The translations under genes were made by a program, and so were the position numbers. This document shows positions 51,075-59,444 of a stretch of 64,000 bases of DNA, one piece after another. Below the pieces are notes generated by a model. That model searched no databases and had not been told where the DNA came from. It was given only the letters and a program-made list of their open reading frames with translations. The stretch spans positions 1 to 64,000 of the forward strand of contig JAFECS010000011.1 in the NCBI GenBank assembly GCA_018241965.1, in the 5' to 3' direction. The DNA is from Pseudomonadota bacterium. GTDB taxonomy: Bacteria > Pseudomonadota > Gammaproteobacteria > Berkiellales > Berkiellaceae. Numbering within the stretch: the stretch's first letter is position 1; every line of letters starts with the position of its first letter.

Positions 51075-51530
51075 GTGTTTCACATCATTTTGTATCAGCC
51101 CGAAATTCCGCCCAATACCGGAAATATTATTCGTTTATGCGCAAACACGGGTTGCACATTACATTTAATCGAGCCATTGGCTTTTAACTTCGAAGATAAA
51201 CAGCTTAAGCGTGCAGGATTAGATTATCACGATCTGGCGCAAGTAAAGCGTCATACCGATTTGGCAAGCTGCTTAACGTCATTTTCTTTAGAAAGAGTGT
51301 TTGCTTTAAGCGCCAAAGGCCACACACTTTATACAACACCAACTTTTTTAGCCAATGATGCTTTTATATTTGGGCCTGAAACAAGAGGGTTACCAGGTGA
51401 TGTATTATCCTTATTTTCAAAAGATAATATTCTAAAGCTCCCGCAACACACGACCAAACGCAGCTTAAACTTATCCAACACCGCAGCGGTAATGGTATAT
51501 GAAGCTTGGCGACAGTTAGGATTTAGTTAA
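51075..51530 (+). CDS. trmL: tRNA (cytidine(34)-2'-O)-methyltransferase TrmL
   Basis: 151 residues from a GTG at 51075, which aligns with the start of known TrmL (MFHIILYQPEIPPNTGN versus MLNIVLYEPEIPPNTGN); an in-frame TTG 12 bases earlier is less likely. SPOUT fold, knotted SAM-binding site visible in FGPETRGLPGDVL and LKLPQHTTKRSLNLSNTAAVM. It methylates the wobble 2'-OH of tRNA-Leu. Length matches E. coli YibK (157). Its last 8 bases overlap the end of the convergent gpsA. Confidence 0.93.
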   Translation: MFHIILYQPEIPPNTGNIIRLCANTGCTLHLIEPLAFNFEDKQLKRAGLDYHDLAQVKRHTDLASCLTSFSLERVFALSAKGHTLYTTPTFLANDAFIFGPETRGLPGDVLSLFSKDNILKLPQHTTKRSLNLSNTAAVMVYEAWRQLGFS

Positions 51531-52542
51531 AAGTTTCGCTTTTGGGAGAGCGGCTCATCAAATTAGCAACTGCTTGTGCAGGGGTGACATTCTCATGAAG
51601 TACCGCATTCACTTGCTCACAAATAGGCATTTCTATACCCATTTTACGCGCAAGTGCCAACACTTGTTTCGCATTGGTTTTGCCTTCCACAACTTGGCCA
51701 ATGGCCTTTTCTGCCTCGATGATATTGCGCCCTTCTCCCAATGCTAAACCAAATCGACGATTGCGAGATTGGTTATCGGTACAGGTCAGCACAATATCTC
51801 CCATCCCAGAAAGTCCCATCAAGGTTGGTAATTGCGCCCCCAGCACTTTTCCCAGACGACACAATTCAGCAAAGCCTCGGGTAATGAGCGCAGCTCTAGC
51901 ATTTGCGCCAAATCCCAGCCCATCTGACATCCCCACAGCAATGGCTAAAACATTTTTAACCACACCGCCTAATTGCACACCAATTAAATCTTGGGATAAA
52001 TAAATGCGAAAAGTATCGCTATGAAACGCTTGCAACAATTGCTCTCCAAAGGAAGGCGTATCGGTGGCGATGCTCACTGCGGTCGGCAATCCCATCGCAA
52101 CTTCTTTGGCAAAACTCGGCCCAGATAAAATCCCAAGTGGCACATGCGCGCAATGCTTTTGACATACCGTATGTAAAAACTGGCCATCTTGGGTTAAGCC
52201 TTTGGTTGCCCACAGCAAACCCATTTTAGGCCCCAAATACGGTTTAATCTGCAAAATTACATCGGCAAACGCATAGCTTGGCACCACGATAAGTATTTTG
52301 GCTTTTTCACCAACTTCATCAAAAGCTTCATCCAGAGAAGCTTTCACAGACAAAGTGGGGGGAAATGAAAAACCAGGCAAATAGTGCGCATTTAGTCTGG
52401 CACTTTGCATTTTTTCAACTTCATCTGCGTGATGTGACCAGAGCACGACATGGTGAAGTTGCTTTGCCAAATAAATAGCCAGCGCAGTTCCAAAGGAGCC
52501 TGCGCCCAACACTAAAAAATGCTCTGGCTGTTTTGCCATCAT
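51523..52542 (-). CDS. gpsA: NAD(P)-dependent glycerol-3-phosphate dehydrogenase
   Basis: 339 residues. Rossmann motif GAGSFGTALAIYLA (13-26), KNVLAIAVGMSDGLGFGANARAALITRG (read in parts) with the catalytic Lys, and LSGMGDIVLTCT. It makes sn-glycerol-3-phosphate from dihydroxyacetone phosphate for phospholipid synthesis. It starts 6 bases after secB; the tail overlaps trmL. Two adjacent ATGs are possible starts. Order rhodanese-secB-gpsA-trmL mirrors E. coli yibN-grxC-secB-gpsA-cysE-yibK, without grxC and cysE. Confidence 0.94.
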   Translation of the reverse strand: MMAKQPEHFLVLGAGSFGTALAIYLAKQLHHVVLWSHHADEVEKMQSARLNAHYLPGFSFPPTLSVKASLDEAFDEVGEKAKILIVVPSYAFADVILQIKPYLGPKMGLLWATKGLTQDGQFLHTVCQKHCAHVPLGILSGPSFAKEVAMGLPTAVSIATDTPSFGEQLLQAFHSDTFRIYLSQDLIGVQLGGVVKNVLAIAVGMSDGLGFGANARAALITRGFAELCRLGKVLGAQLPTLMGLSGMGDIVLTCTDNQSRNRRFGLALGEGRNIIEAEKAIGQVVEGKTNAKQVLALARKMGIEMPICEQVNAVLHENVTPAQAVANLMSRSPKSETFN

Positions 52543-52548
52543 TGGCCG

Positions 52549-53028
52549 TTACTTCGATTTTGCTTCACCGCCACTTTTCTTTTGCTGCTCAAGATGTTGC
52601 ATATAAAGAGCATCAAAATTAACTGGCGCAAGTAACAATTGTGGGAAACCACCGCGAATTACGATGTCTGAAATTGTTTCACGTGCATAAGGATACAAAA
52701 TATTGGGACACATACTACCCAAAGCATGCGCTAATTGTTCTTGAGGAAAACCTTTAAGGGTAAAGATCCCTGCTTGATGCACTTCTACCAAGAAAGCCAC
52801 CTTCTCGCCCATTTTCACGGTCACAGTAAGATGTAGTACCACTTCATAAATCGATTCTTCTAAACGATTTGTTTTGGTTTGCAAATCAACGTTAACTTCT
52901 GGCTTCCATTCTTCTCTGAAGATATCTGGAGCATGAGGGGTTTCAAAAGAAACATCTTTGACATAGATACGTTGAATGGTAAATGCAGCCCCTTCGTTGC
53001 GCGCTTGTTCTTTATCTTTATCGACCAT
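52549..53028 (-). CDS. secB: Protein-export chaperone SecB
   Basis: 159 residues from the ATG at 53028, with AAAGGA 8 bases upstream. SecB pattern: [22 protein letters not shown] near the start, [18 protein letters not shown] strand (here [13 protein letters not shown]), [31 protein letters not shown]. The tetramer keeps preproteins unfolded and delivers them to SecA. Length is normal. Between the rhodanese gene and gpsA, all leftward, so an operon is likely. Confidence 0.94.
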   Translation of the reverse strand: MVDKDKEQARNEGAAFTIQRIYVKDVSFETPHAPDIFREEWKPEVNVDLQTKTNRLEESIYEVVLHLTVTVKMGEKVAFLVEVHQAGIFTLKGFPQEQLAHALGSMCPNILYPYARETISDIVIRGGFPQLLLAPVNFDALYMQHLEQQKKSGGEAKSK

Positions 53029-53070
53029 AACCATTATCCTTTTATTAAAAACTTACACTAGCAATTTTGA

Positions 53071-53496
53071 TCATCGTTTAGTAACAGGAAGGTTCTGTGC
53101 ATGCCAAGCTTCCATGCCTCCTGATAAGTGATAAAGCGTGGTAAAGCCGCCTTCTTTTAACAACTTACCTAGTTTAGGAGATTCTTGCCCCATTGCACAT
53201 ACCAAAATGACGGGCTTACTTTTATATTTATTCAATGTTTTGACGCTAGAGCCAAAATTTTGTGCTGGGATATTCATTGCACCTAAAATATGACCTAAGT
53301 CAAAACGCTCTGTCGCTCGAACATCAACCACCACAGCCTCTTTATGATTGAGAAGCTCTACTAACTGTTGTGGATTAATGCCCGGGATACCAAAGGATCG
53401 GTGTCGCCACTCATTAATGATTAACAAAAGCACGATGACACCAAAAGCAGTGCTTAACATCCAATGCTCTACTAAAAACGTAATATAGGGCGTCAT
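53071..53496 (-). CDS. Membrane-anchored rhodanese-domain protein (YibN-like)
   Basis: 141 residues. A membrane segment (about 14-27, LSTAFGVIVLLLIIN) precedes a rhodanese domain: VVVDVRATERFDLGHILGAMNIP and active-site loop CAMGQESPK with catalytic Cys in VILVCAMGQ. Rhodaneses transfer sulfane sulfur, but many membrane-anchored ones have no assigned reaction. It is 42 bases upstream of secB and matches YibN in that place in E. coli. The gpmI gene is divergent. Confidence 0.88.
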   Translation of the reverse strand: MTPYITFLVEHWMLSTAFGVIVLLLIINEWRHRSFGIPGINPQQLVELLNHKEAVVVDVRATERFDLGHILGAMNIPAQNFGSSVKTLNKYKSKPVILVCAMGQESPKLGKLLKEGGFTTLYHLSGGMEAWHAQNLPVTKR

Positions 53497-53612
53497 TAGG
53501 CAAGACCCTTCCTAAAGTTAGTCAAAGCCCAGCATTATACACTATTTTACTTGAAAGCCATGTTTTGCAAGCCCTAAAATGGAGGGCTAGATCCAGAAGA
53601 AGAAAGATAACC

Positions 53613-55160
53613 ATGACGCCTAATAAACCAGTTGTACTACTTATATTTGATGGTTGGGGATATAAAGAAAACGGACAAGGCAATGCTATAGCAGCCGCAC
53701 AAACACCGCACTGGGACAATCTCATACGCACTTGCCCCCATACTACCTTGTCTGGATGTGGAGAAGATGTTGGGCTACCCATGGGGCAAATGGGGAATTC
53801 TGAAGTGGGGCATCTGACGATGGGCTCAGGCAGAGTCATTTATCAAGATCTCACGCTTATCAATAAAGAAATCCAAAGCGGTCACTTTTATCAAAATCCT
53901 GTGCTCATTGAAGCTTTTAACCAGGCCAAAGAGAAAAATTGTGCCATCCATTTTATGAGCTTACTTTCACCCGGTGGTGTGCACAGTCATGAAGAACATT
54001 TATTCGCCGCTTTGAAAATGGCCAATACCCATCAGGTTGAAAAAGTATTTGTGCATGCCTTTTTAGATGGTCGAGATACGCCACCCCAAAGTGCACGCGA
54101 ATCTTTAGAAAAACTGGATAAAGCACTTTTACCCAATCAACACTTAGCCACGGTCAGTGGTCGCTATTATGCGATGGATAGAGACAAACGCCATGAACGC
54201 ACAAAACTAGCTTATGACGCTATTGTGGAGGGCCTTAGTTCCTATCAAGCGCCATCGGGCATAACAGCGCTTGAAAATGCTTATGCGCGCCAGGAAACCG
54301 ATGAATTTGTTAAACCCACCACTATTGTTAAATCAGGTGAAAAACCTGTACAAATTCAAGATGGCGATATTGTTATTTACATGAACTTTCGTGCCGACAG
54401 AGCGCGTGCACTGTCAATTGCTTTGACCGATGCCACGTTTCACGGTTTTGAAAGAAAAATTGTGCATCTTGGAGAATTTATTAGCTTAACCGAATACGAT
54501 AAAAATTTAAAAGCAAATATAATTTACCCCCCACAAACGCATAAAAATGTATTGGGTGAATATTTGCAAAATTGCCATTTAACCCAGTTGCATATTGCCG
54601 AAACTGAAAAATATGCCCATGTGACTTTCTTCTTTAATGGCGGCGTTGAAAAACCATTTACTGGAGAAGAGCGTGTATTAATCCCCTCTCCCAAAGTGGC
54701 CACCTACGATTTACAACCGCAAATGAGTGCTTATGAACTTACCGACGAATTGGTTAAAAACATTGTTTCAAACAAGTTTGACTTTATTGTTTGCAACTAT
54801 GCTAATGCCGATATGGTGGGCCATACGGGTAACTATGAAGCGACGGTGAAAGCCATTGAAGTGTTAGATGAGTGCTTAGGTAAAATCCTCGATGCACTAG
54901 CAAAAGTGAATGGGCAAATGTTAATCACCTCGGATCATGGTAATGCCGAATGTATGCTAGACACAGAAAATGGCCAAGCGCATACGGCACATACCCTATC
55001 ATTGGTTCCCTTAATCTATGTAGGATCAAAGGCGCGAAACTTTATTAAAGAAAATGGCACCTTATCAGATATAGCGCCAACTTTACTTTCACTCATGGAA
55101 TTACCAATACCGCCACAAATGACCGGACAATCACTATTAACAAACGGAAAAAAAGCATGA
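53613..55160 (+). CDS. gpmI: Phosphoglycerate mutase, cofactor-independent
   Basis: 515 residues from the ATG at 53613 (E. coli GpmI is 514). Seen: MTPNKPVVLLIFDGWGYKE with the first metal-binding Asp, the phosphoserine motif MGNSEVGH, DGRDTPP, NFRADRAR, and the C-terminal ANADMVGHTG and TSDHGNAECM with metal ligands. It interconverts 3- and 2-phosphoglycerate in glycolysis/gluconeogenesis. A TTG 48 bases earlier would add residues that do not match the family. AGAAGAAAG precedes. envC begins 4 bases before its end. Confidence 0.95.
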   Translation: MTPNKPVVLLIFDGWGYKENGQGNAIAAAQTPHWDNLIRTCPHTTLSGCGEDVGLPMGQMGNSEVGHLTMGSGRVIYQDLTLINKEIQSGHFYQNPVLIEAFNQAKEKNCAIHFMSLLSPGGVHSHEEHLFAALKMANTHQVEKVFVHAFLDGRDTPPQSARESLEKLDKALLPNQHLATVSGRYYAMDRDKRHERTKLAYDAIVEGLSSYQAPSGITALENAYARQETDEFVKPTTIVKSGEKPVQIQDGDIVIYMNFRADRARALSIALTDATFHGFERKIVHLGEFISLTEYDKNLKANIIYPPQTHKNVLGEYLQNCHLTQLHIAETEKYAHVTFFFNGGVEKPFTGEERVLIPSPKVATYDLQPQMSAYELTDELVKNIVSNKFDFIVCNYANADMVGHTGNYEATVKAIEVLDECLGKILDALAKVNGQMLITSDHGNAECMLDTENGQAHTAHTLSLVPLIYVGSKARNFIKENGTLSDIAPTLLSLMELPIPPQMTGQSLLTNGKKA

Positions 55161-56323
55161 CATCATTTTCTTTTTTGCAAAAAGTGCTATGTATTTTGTG
55201 GTTAGGTACAACTGCTGCGGCATTCGCGACGCAAACCAATAATGCAGATTCCCCTAAAGAAGTGAAAAAAGCGCTTCTGCAAGTACAGCATAAAATGCAA
55301 AAGCTTGAAAAATCCGTTTATCAAAGCAAGAGGGAAGAAAAGTCGCTGGTTGAGACTTTGGCTAAATTAGAAAAAGAAATTGGTAATAGTGCAGAAAACT
55401 TAAAAGTGCTCCAACAAAAATTAGCTTCTCATGAAAGTACCCTTAAAAACCTACAACAACAGGAAAAAGAATTAAAAGAGTCCACACAAAAACACCAAGC
55501 AGCCTTAGCCGAGTTGATGGAAGCGACCTTTATCCATTACCGAAAAGAAAAACTTCAGTTGTTATTTGAGCAACAAGCATGGTCAACCCTCTCACGCCAA
55601 AATCAATATTATCAGTATTTTTATAATGCACGTTCAGCACAGATTAATCACTTACAAAATAGCTTACAAAAAATTCAACTGTTACAAAACAATATCAATA
55701 ACGAAACCAAAGAGATCCAAGGTTTAACCCAAAAATTAAGTAAAGACCAATCCTCTTTGTTAGAAGCGAAAGAAAAGCGTCAATCGATTTTAGATTCATT
55801 ATCTAAAAAGCTGGAAAATGAACAAGAAGCTTTATCACAACTACAAAAACAAGAACAACACTTAAGTGCCATTTTTAAAACTTTACATGACAAATTAGAC
55901 ACTACCCCTGTCCATATTGAGCCGCATCAAGATTTTGCTAAAGCAAAGCATAGCTTGGCGCTTCCCATTCAAGGCCAAGGGATTAAATTAACCACCTTGC
56001 CCCACATTAATAAACCCGGCGCTAAAAAATCCTACATCAGCGCACAAAATGGTACGCCGGTAAACGCCATCTTTGGTGGGCGTGTGGTTTTTGCTGAATG
56101 GTTACGCGGTTTAGGATTATTAATTATTGTGGACCATGGTAATGGTTACATGAGCTTATATGGTAATAATCAAAAGCTGTATAAGGGTCTAGGAGAATGG
56201 GTTAATCAAGGAGAAATGATAGCAACGGTTGGACAAAGCGGCGGACATGCAGAACCCGGGTTATACTTTGAAATAAGAAAGGATGGAGAGGCGCAAGATC
56301 CTAGCCAATGGTTCATCGGCTAG
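55157..56323 (+). CDS. envC: EnvC-type murein hydrolase activator (coiled coil plus degenerate LytM domain)
   Basis: 388 residues. Signal peptide about 1-24 (LCILWLGTTAAAFA), a long coiled coil (about 30-245), then a LytM (peptidase M23) domain 280-388 (GTPVNAIFGGRVVFAEWLRGLGLLIIVDHGNGYMSLYGNN, in two halves). The usual zinc-binding HxxxD/HxH pairs of active M23 enzymes are not all present, as in EnvC, which activates amidases AmiA/AmiB at the division septum rather than cutting. Overlaps gpmI (ATGA) as in enterobacteria. Family known; the division role is inferred. Confidence 0.9.
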   Translation: MTSFSFLQKVLCILWLGTTAAAFATQTNNADSPKEVKKALLQVQHKMQKLEKSVYQSKREEKSLVETLAKLEKEIGNSAENLKVLQQKLASHESTLKNLQQQEKELKESTQKHQAALAELMEATFIHYRKEKLQLLFEQQAWSTLSRQNQYYQYFYNARSAQINHLQNSLQKIQLLQNNINNETKEIQGLTQKLSKDQSSLLEAKEKRQSILDSLSKKLENEQEALSQLQKQEQHLSAIFKTLHDKLDTTPVHIEPHQDFAKAKHSLALPIQGQGIKLTTLPHINKPGAKKSYISAQNGTPVNAIFGGRVVFAEWLRGLGLLIIVDHGNGYMSLYGNNQKLYKGLGEWVNQGEMIATVGQSGGHAEPGLYFEIRKDGEAQDPSQWFIG

Positions 56324-56377
56324 GCGTTTTTATTCTTCGCCACTTTCTATATATACAGGGATCTACAAGGATAAAGT

Positions 56378-57820
56378 ATGAGTCCACGCAAACGCTACGC
56401 CATGGTAAAAACCCTTATTCTCACTTTCAGTATATTGGGATTTTATACAAGCCCATCTTTTGGCGCCGATGACGCCACTGAAAAAACGCTTCCCTTAGAT
56501 GATCTACAACGATTCACCTCGGTGGTCGAGCAGATCCGCAAATACTATGTTAAACCGGTGGATGATAAAGAATTATTTGAAAATGCCATTCGTGGCATGC
56601 TCGCAGGGCTAGATCCACACTCTTCCTATCTTGATCCCAGTGAATTTTCTGATTTACGCGCGAACACCTCCGGTAAATTTGGCGGTCTTGGTATTGAAGT
56701 GACGATGGAAGATGGCTACGTGCGCGTAATAAGTCCTATCGATGATACCCCCGCGCAGCGCGCCGGCATCAAAGCAGGCGATGTCATTGTTCGCCTGGAT
56801 GATACCCCAGTCAAAGGCCTTACCCTGAAAAAAGCGGTAGAAATGATGCGAGGCGACAGAGGCACCAATATTGTGCTAACCATTATGCGAAAAGGTGAGA
56901 CCCAGCCGCTCAAAATTAAAGTGATGCGCGATGTCATCCAAGTAAAAAGCGTACGTTCTAAAGTATTAGATAAAAACTATGGTTACATTCGTATTTCGCA
57001 ATTTCAAACCCAATCGGGTGAAGATTTAGTCAATGCTATTAATACGCTCAAAAAAGAAACCAATAATAATTTAAAAGGGCTTATCTTAGATCTACGTAAT
57101 AATCCTGGTGGCATTTTAGAGGCCTCTGTTAAAGTTTCAGATGCTTTCTTAGATAAATCCAAAATTGGCTACAATGGTTTGATTGTCTATACCGAAGGCC
57201 GTTTGCCAGGCTCTGAAATAAAAGAAGTAGCGCAAGGAAACGATCTACTTGAAGGCGCGCCGATAGTTACCTTAGTGAACGGCGGCTCTGCCTCTGCTTC
57301 TGAAATTGTGGCGGGTGCCTTGCAAGATCATAAACGTTCGCTCATTGTCGGTACACAAACCTTTGGTAAAGGCTCGGTACAAACCGTATTGCCCCTCAAA
57401 GATAATCACGGTTTAAAATTAACCACTGCATTATATTACACGCCTTCGGGGCGCTCTATTCAGGCACAAGGTATTACGCCGGATATCGAAATTCCTGATT
57501 TAAAAATCCCTGAAGCAAAAACCGATGAGAACGAGAATTGGATAAACGTGCGCGAAATTGATTTACAGGGTCACTTGGATAATGCCAATAAAGATAAAGA
57601 CAAGCCTAAGGAAGCGAATAAGGATAAAGTGTCTACTGAAGATAGCACCATGCCATCAACCGAGAATGCTAAAAAACCGCTTGTTAACCAAGATTACCAG
57701 CTCAATGAAGCGCTTAACCTGCTCAAAGGTTTAGCATTATCCAATCAAGACTATGGTAGCAAAGCCCAAGCCAAGGCTAAGTTACCGAAAAAAGCTATTA
57801 CAGAAAGTGCAAAAAACTAA
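56378..57820 (+). CDS. ctpA: C-terminal processing peptidase (S41 family, CtpA/Prc-like)
   Basis: 480 residues. Signal segment (about 10-29, VKTLILTFSILGFYTSP), N-terminal helix bundle, PDZ domain about 95-180 (GGLGIEVTMEDGYVRVISPI), then the S41 catalytic domain: NPGGILEASVKVSDAF, the nucleophile Ser in NGGSASASEIVAGAL and the Lys in TFGKGSVQ (Ser/Lys dyad). A Lys/Asp-rich stretch (about 405-440) precedes the end. It trims periplasmic proteins. AAGGATAAAGT precedes the ATG. It follows envC by 54 bases, a known order. Confidence 0.93.
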   Translation: MSPRKRYAMVKTLILTFSILGFYTSPSFGADDATEKTLPLDDLQRFTSVVEQIRKYYVKPVDDKELFENAIRGMLAGLDPHSSYLDPSEFSDLRANTSGKFGGLGIEVTMEDGYVRVISPIDDTPAQRAGIKAGDVIVRLDDTPVKGLTLKKAVEMMRGDRGTNIVLTIMRKGETQPLKIKVMRDVIQVKSVRSKVLDKNYGYIRISQFQTQSGEDLVNAINTLKKETNNNLKGLILDLRNNPGGILEASVKVSDAFLDKSKIGYNGLIVYTEGRLPGSEIKEVAQGNDLLEGAPIVTLVNGGSASASEIVAGALQDHKRSLIVGTQTFGKGSVQTVLPLKDNHGLKLTTALYYTPSGRSIQAQGITPDIEIPDLKIPEAKTDENENWINVREIDLQGHLDNANKDKDKPKEANKDKVSTEDSTMPSTENAKKPLVNQDYQLNEALNLLKGLALSNQDYGSKAQAKAKLPKKAITESAKN

Positions 57821-57826
57821 GGGAGC

Positions 57827-57852
57827 ATTGCCCCAACAGGGGCAATTCTCTT
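57827..57852. terminator. Terminator between ctpA and rpoH
   Basis: ATTGCCCC, loop AACA, GGGGCAAT: an 8-bp stem then TCTCTTTAA. It ends ctpA and lies between the convergent genes ctpA and rpoH. Confidence 0.75.
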
Positions 57853-57863
57853 TAAACTGGATC

Positions 57864-58748
57864 TTAAACTGGATCGATGATCAAACTTTCGCCCATAGCA
57901 TTACGCAATTTACTCAGCGCTGCTTTTTCTAATTGGCGAACCCGTTCAATAGAGACATCATGTTTTTGCGCCAAGTCTTTCAAAGAGGCTTTGGCTTCTT
58001 CATCCACAAGCCAGCGATTAGAAACAATATCTAAACTGCGCTCATCCAAGGTATTTAGCGCATGCTGCAATTTGCTTTGCGCATGGCTTTCATATTCACC
58101 CTCAATAATTTGGTGGGCAGGGTCACTTTGTACTGGCGCAGATAAATAAGCTGCTGGATGATGTGTTGAGGTTTCCTCTTCATCCAACAGGGGATCAAAA
58201 GTGTCGTCATGGGCATTTAAGCGTGATTCCATTTCCAGCACATCTTTGGTACTGACGCCTAAATCCTGAGCAACTGCATTCACTTCTTCTGGCGAAAACC
58301 AACCCAAACGTTTTTTAGCTTGGCGAAGGTTAAAAAATAATTTACGTTGCGCTTTAGTGGTGGCCACTTTAACAATGCGCCAATTACGAATAACAAATTC
58401 ATGGATTTCTGATTTAATCCAATGCACAGCAAATGATACCAGACGCACTTTCAGTTTGGGATCAAAGCGTTTAACTGCTTTCATGAGGCCAATGGTGCCT
58501 TCTTGGACCAAGTCGTTTAAATTTAAACCATAGCCGCTATACTGCTTAGCAATGCGTACCACATAGCGAAGATGGGAAAGTACCAGCTGTTGCGCCGCTA
58601 ACAGATCGCCTTGTTCACGGTAGCGTGTCGCTAAATCAAATTCTTCTTCTTCACTGAGCAATGGAACAGCGTTGACCTTTTGCAGATAGGACGCAAGGCC
58701 ATCTGGACTTGGCAGAGTCACTTTTGCTAACTGTAATTCTTTACCCAT
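57864..58748 (-). CDS. rpoH: Heat-shock sigma factor sigma-32
   Basis: 294 residues of the sigma-70 family. Seen: region 1.2/2.1 start (LASYLQKVNAVPLLSEEEE), the sigma-32-specific RpoH box between regions 2 and 3 (QRKLFFNLRQAKKRL) and the -10 reader region (NDLVQEGTIGLMKAVKRFDP, in two parts), and the region 4 helix-turn-helix near the end (KHDVSIERVRQLEKAALSKL). It directs RNA polymerase to heat-shock promoters. Length matches E. coli (284). The usual ftsYEX neighbours are absent here. A short inverted repeat lies in the upstream region. Confidence 0.95.
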   Translation of the reverse strand: MGKELQLAKVTLPSPDGLASYLQKVNAVPLLSEEEEFDLATRYREQGDLLAAQQLVLSHLRYVVRIAKQYSGYGLNLNDLVQEGTIGLMKAVKRFDPKLKVRLVSFAVHWIKSEIHEFVIRNWRIVKVATTKAQRKLFFNLRQAKKRLGWFSPEEVNAVAQDLGVSTKDVLEMESRLNAHDDTFDPLLDEEETSTHHPAAYLSAPVQSDPAHQIIEGEYESHAQSKLQHALNTLDERSLDIVSNRWLVDEEAKASLKDLAQKHDVSIERVRQLEKAALSKLRNAMGESLIIDPV

Positions 58749-59050
58749 TTATCCATTCCTGTTTCACTCTGATACCAGTCTAGCACTCTGCGATCAAGAG
58801 TGCCAGAAGGCATAAAAATATTATTTAATATCAATGAGTTAATTTATATAATTCCGTGCAATATCACGATATTTTGTGTCAATTTTGCTTCACCCTTCAT
58901 TATATAGGCCTTCTTTTAGCTGCCCCAGGCTACTTATCAACCACCACCACCCCCTTGTCGCATCGTTGACAGGAAAAGTGGAAAAGCTTTGGTTATACTT
59001 TCTAATAAGGCTAACTTACATAGCCTACTATCCAGTCAAGGAGCGCGATT
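58749..59050. other. Gap upstream of rpoH
   Basis: Holds the rpoH promoter region. A 7-bp inverted repeat (GCACTCT at 58783, AGAGTGC at 58797) lies about 35-55 bases before the rpoH ATG, so in its leader; whether it controls translation by temperature is unknown. The rest is AT-rich with no gene seen; AAGGAG near 59038 serves the 59051 gene. Confidence 0.5.
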
Positions 59051-59383
59051 GTGACGTATTACATTGTTGAGGCACCCTACGATAAATGCTTTGAGCTTTT
59101 CTTTCAAAATGAACTGGGATACCCCAACTTTTATCGCTTAACTGAGCTTTTGAGCGCTGATGAAGCCTATCAAAACCTGACGCTGCTGGCGCCTTACCCC
59201 ACCAAAGAACCGAATGTGTTAGAGAAGATATCGCAAAAAGTAAGCACACTGGGAATGAAGTATGTGCCTTTTGGGGAAAATCTGGAAACTGCTTTTGCTT
59301 TTGATATGGAAGGACACGTCGAAATTAATCCGCAATTTAAACAAGCGTTAAATCTGGCCGTCACCCAATTTCTTCAACACTAA
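59051..59383 (+). CDS. Uncharacterised protein starting with GTG
   Basis: 110 residues from a GTG at 59051 with AAGGAG 7 bases upstream, so the unusual start is well supported. The protein starts MTYYIVEAPYDKCFELFF and ends ALNLAVTQFLQH; mixed helix and strand, no signal peptide or membrane segment, no domain recognised. It ends two bases before a bidirectional terminator. Divergent from rpoH. Function unknown. Confidence 0.65.
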   Translation: MTYYIVEAPYDKCFELFFQNELGYPNFYRLTELLSADEAYQNLTLLAPYPTKEPNVLEKISQKVSTLGMKYVPFGENLETAFAFDMEGHVEINPQFKQALNLAVTQFLQH

Positions 59384-59385
59384 AC

Positions 59386-59414
59386 AAAAACAGCTGTATC
59401 AAACAGCTGTTTTT
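59386..59414. terminator. Bidirectional terminator
   Basis: AAAAACAGCTG, loop TATCAAA, CAGCTGTTTTT: an 11-bp stem with A on one side and T on the other. It can end both the 59051 gene and the convergent 59445-60890 gene. Confidence 0.85.
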
Positions 59415-59444
59415 GTGCATGAACTGAGATAACTCAAAGGTCGA

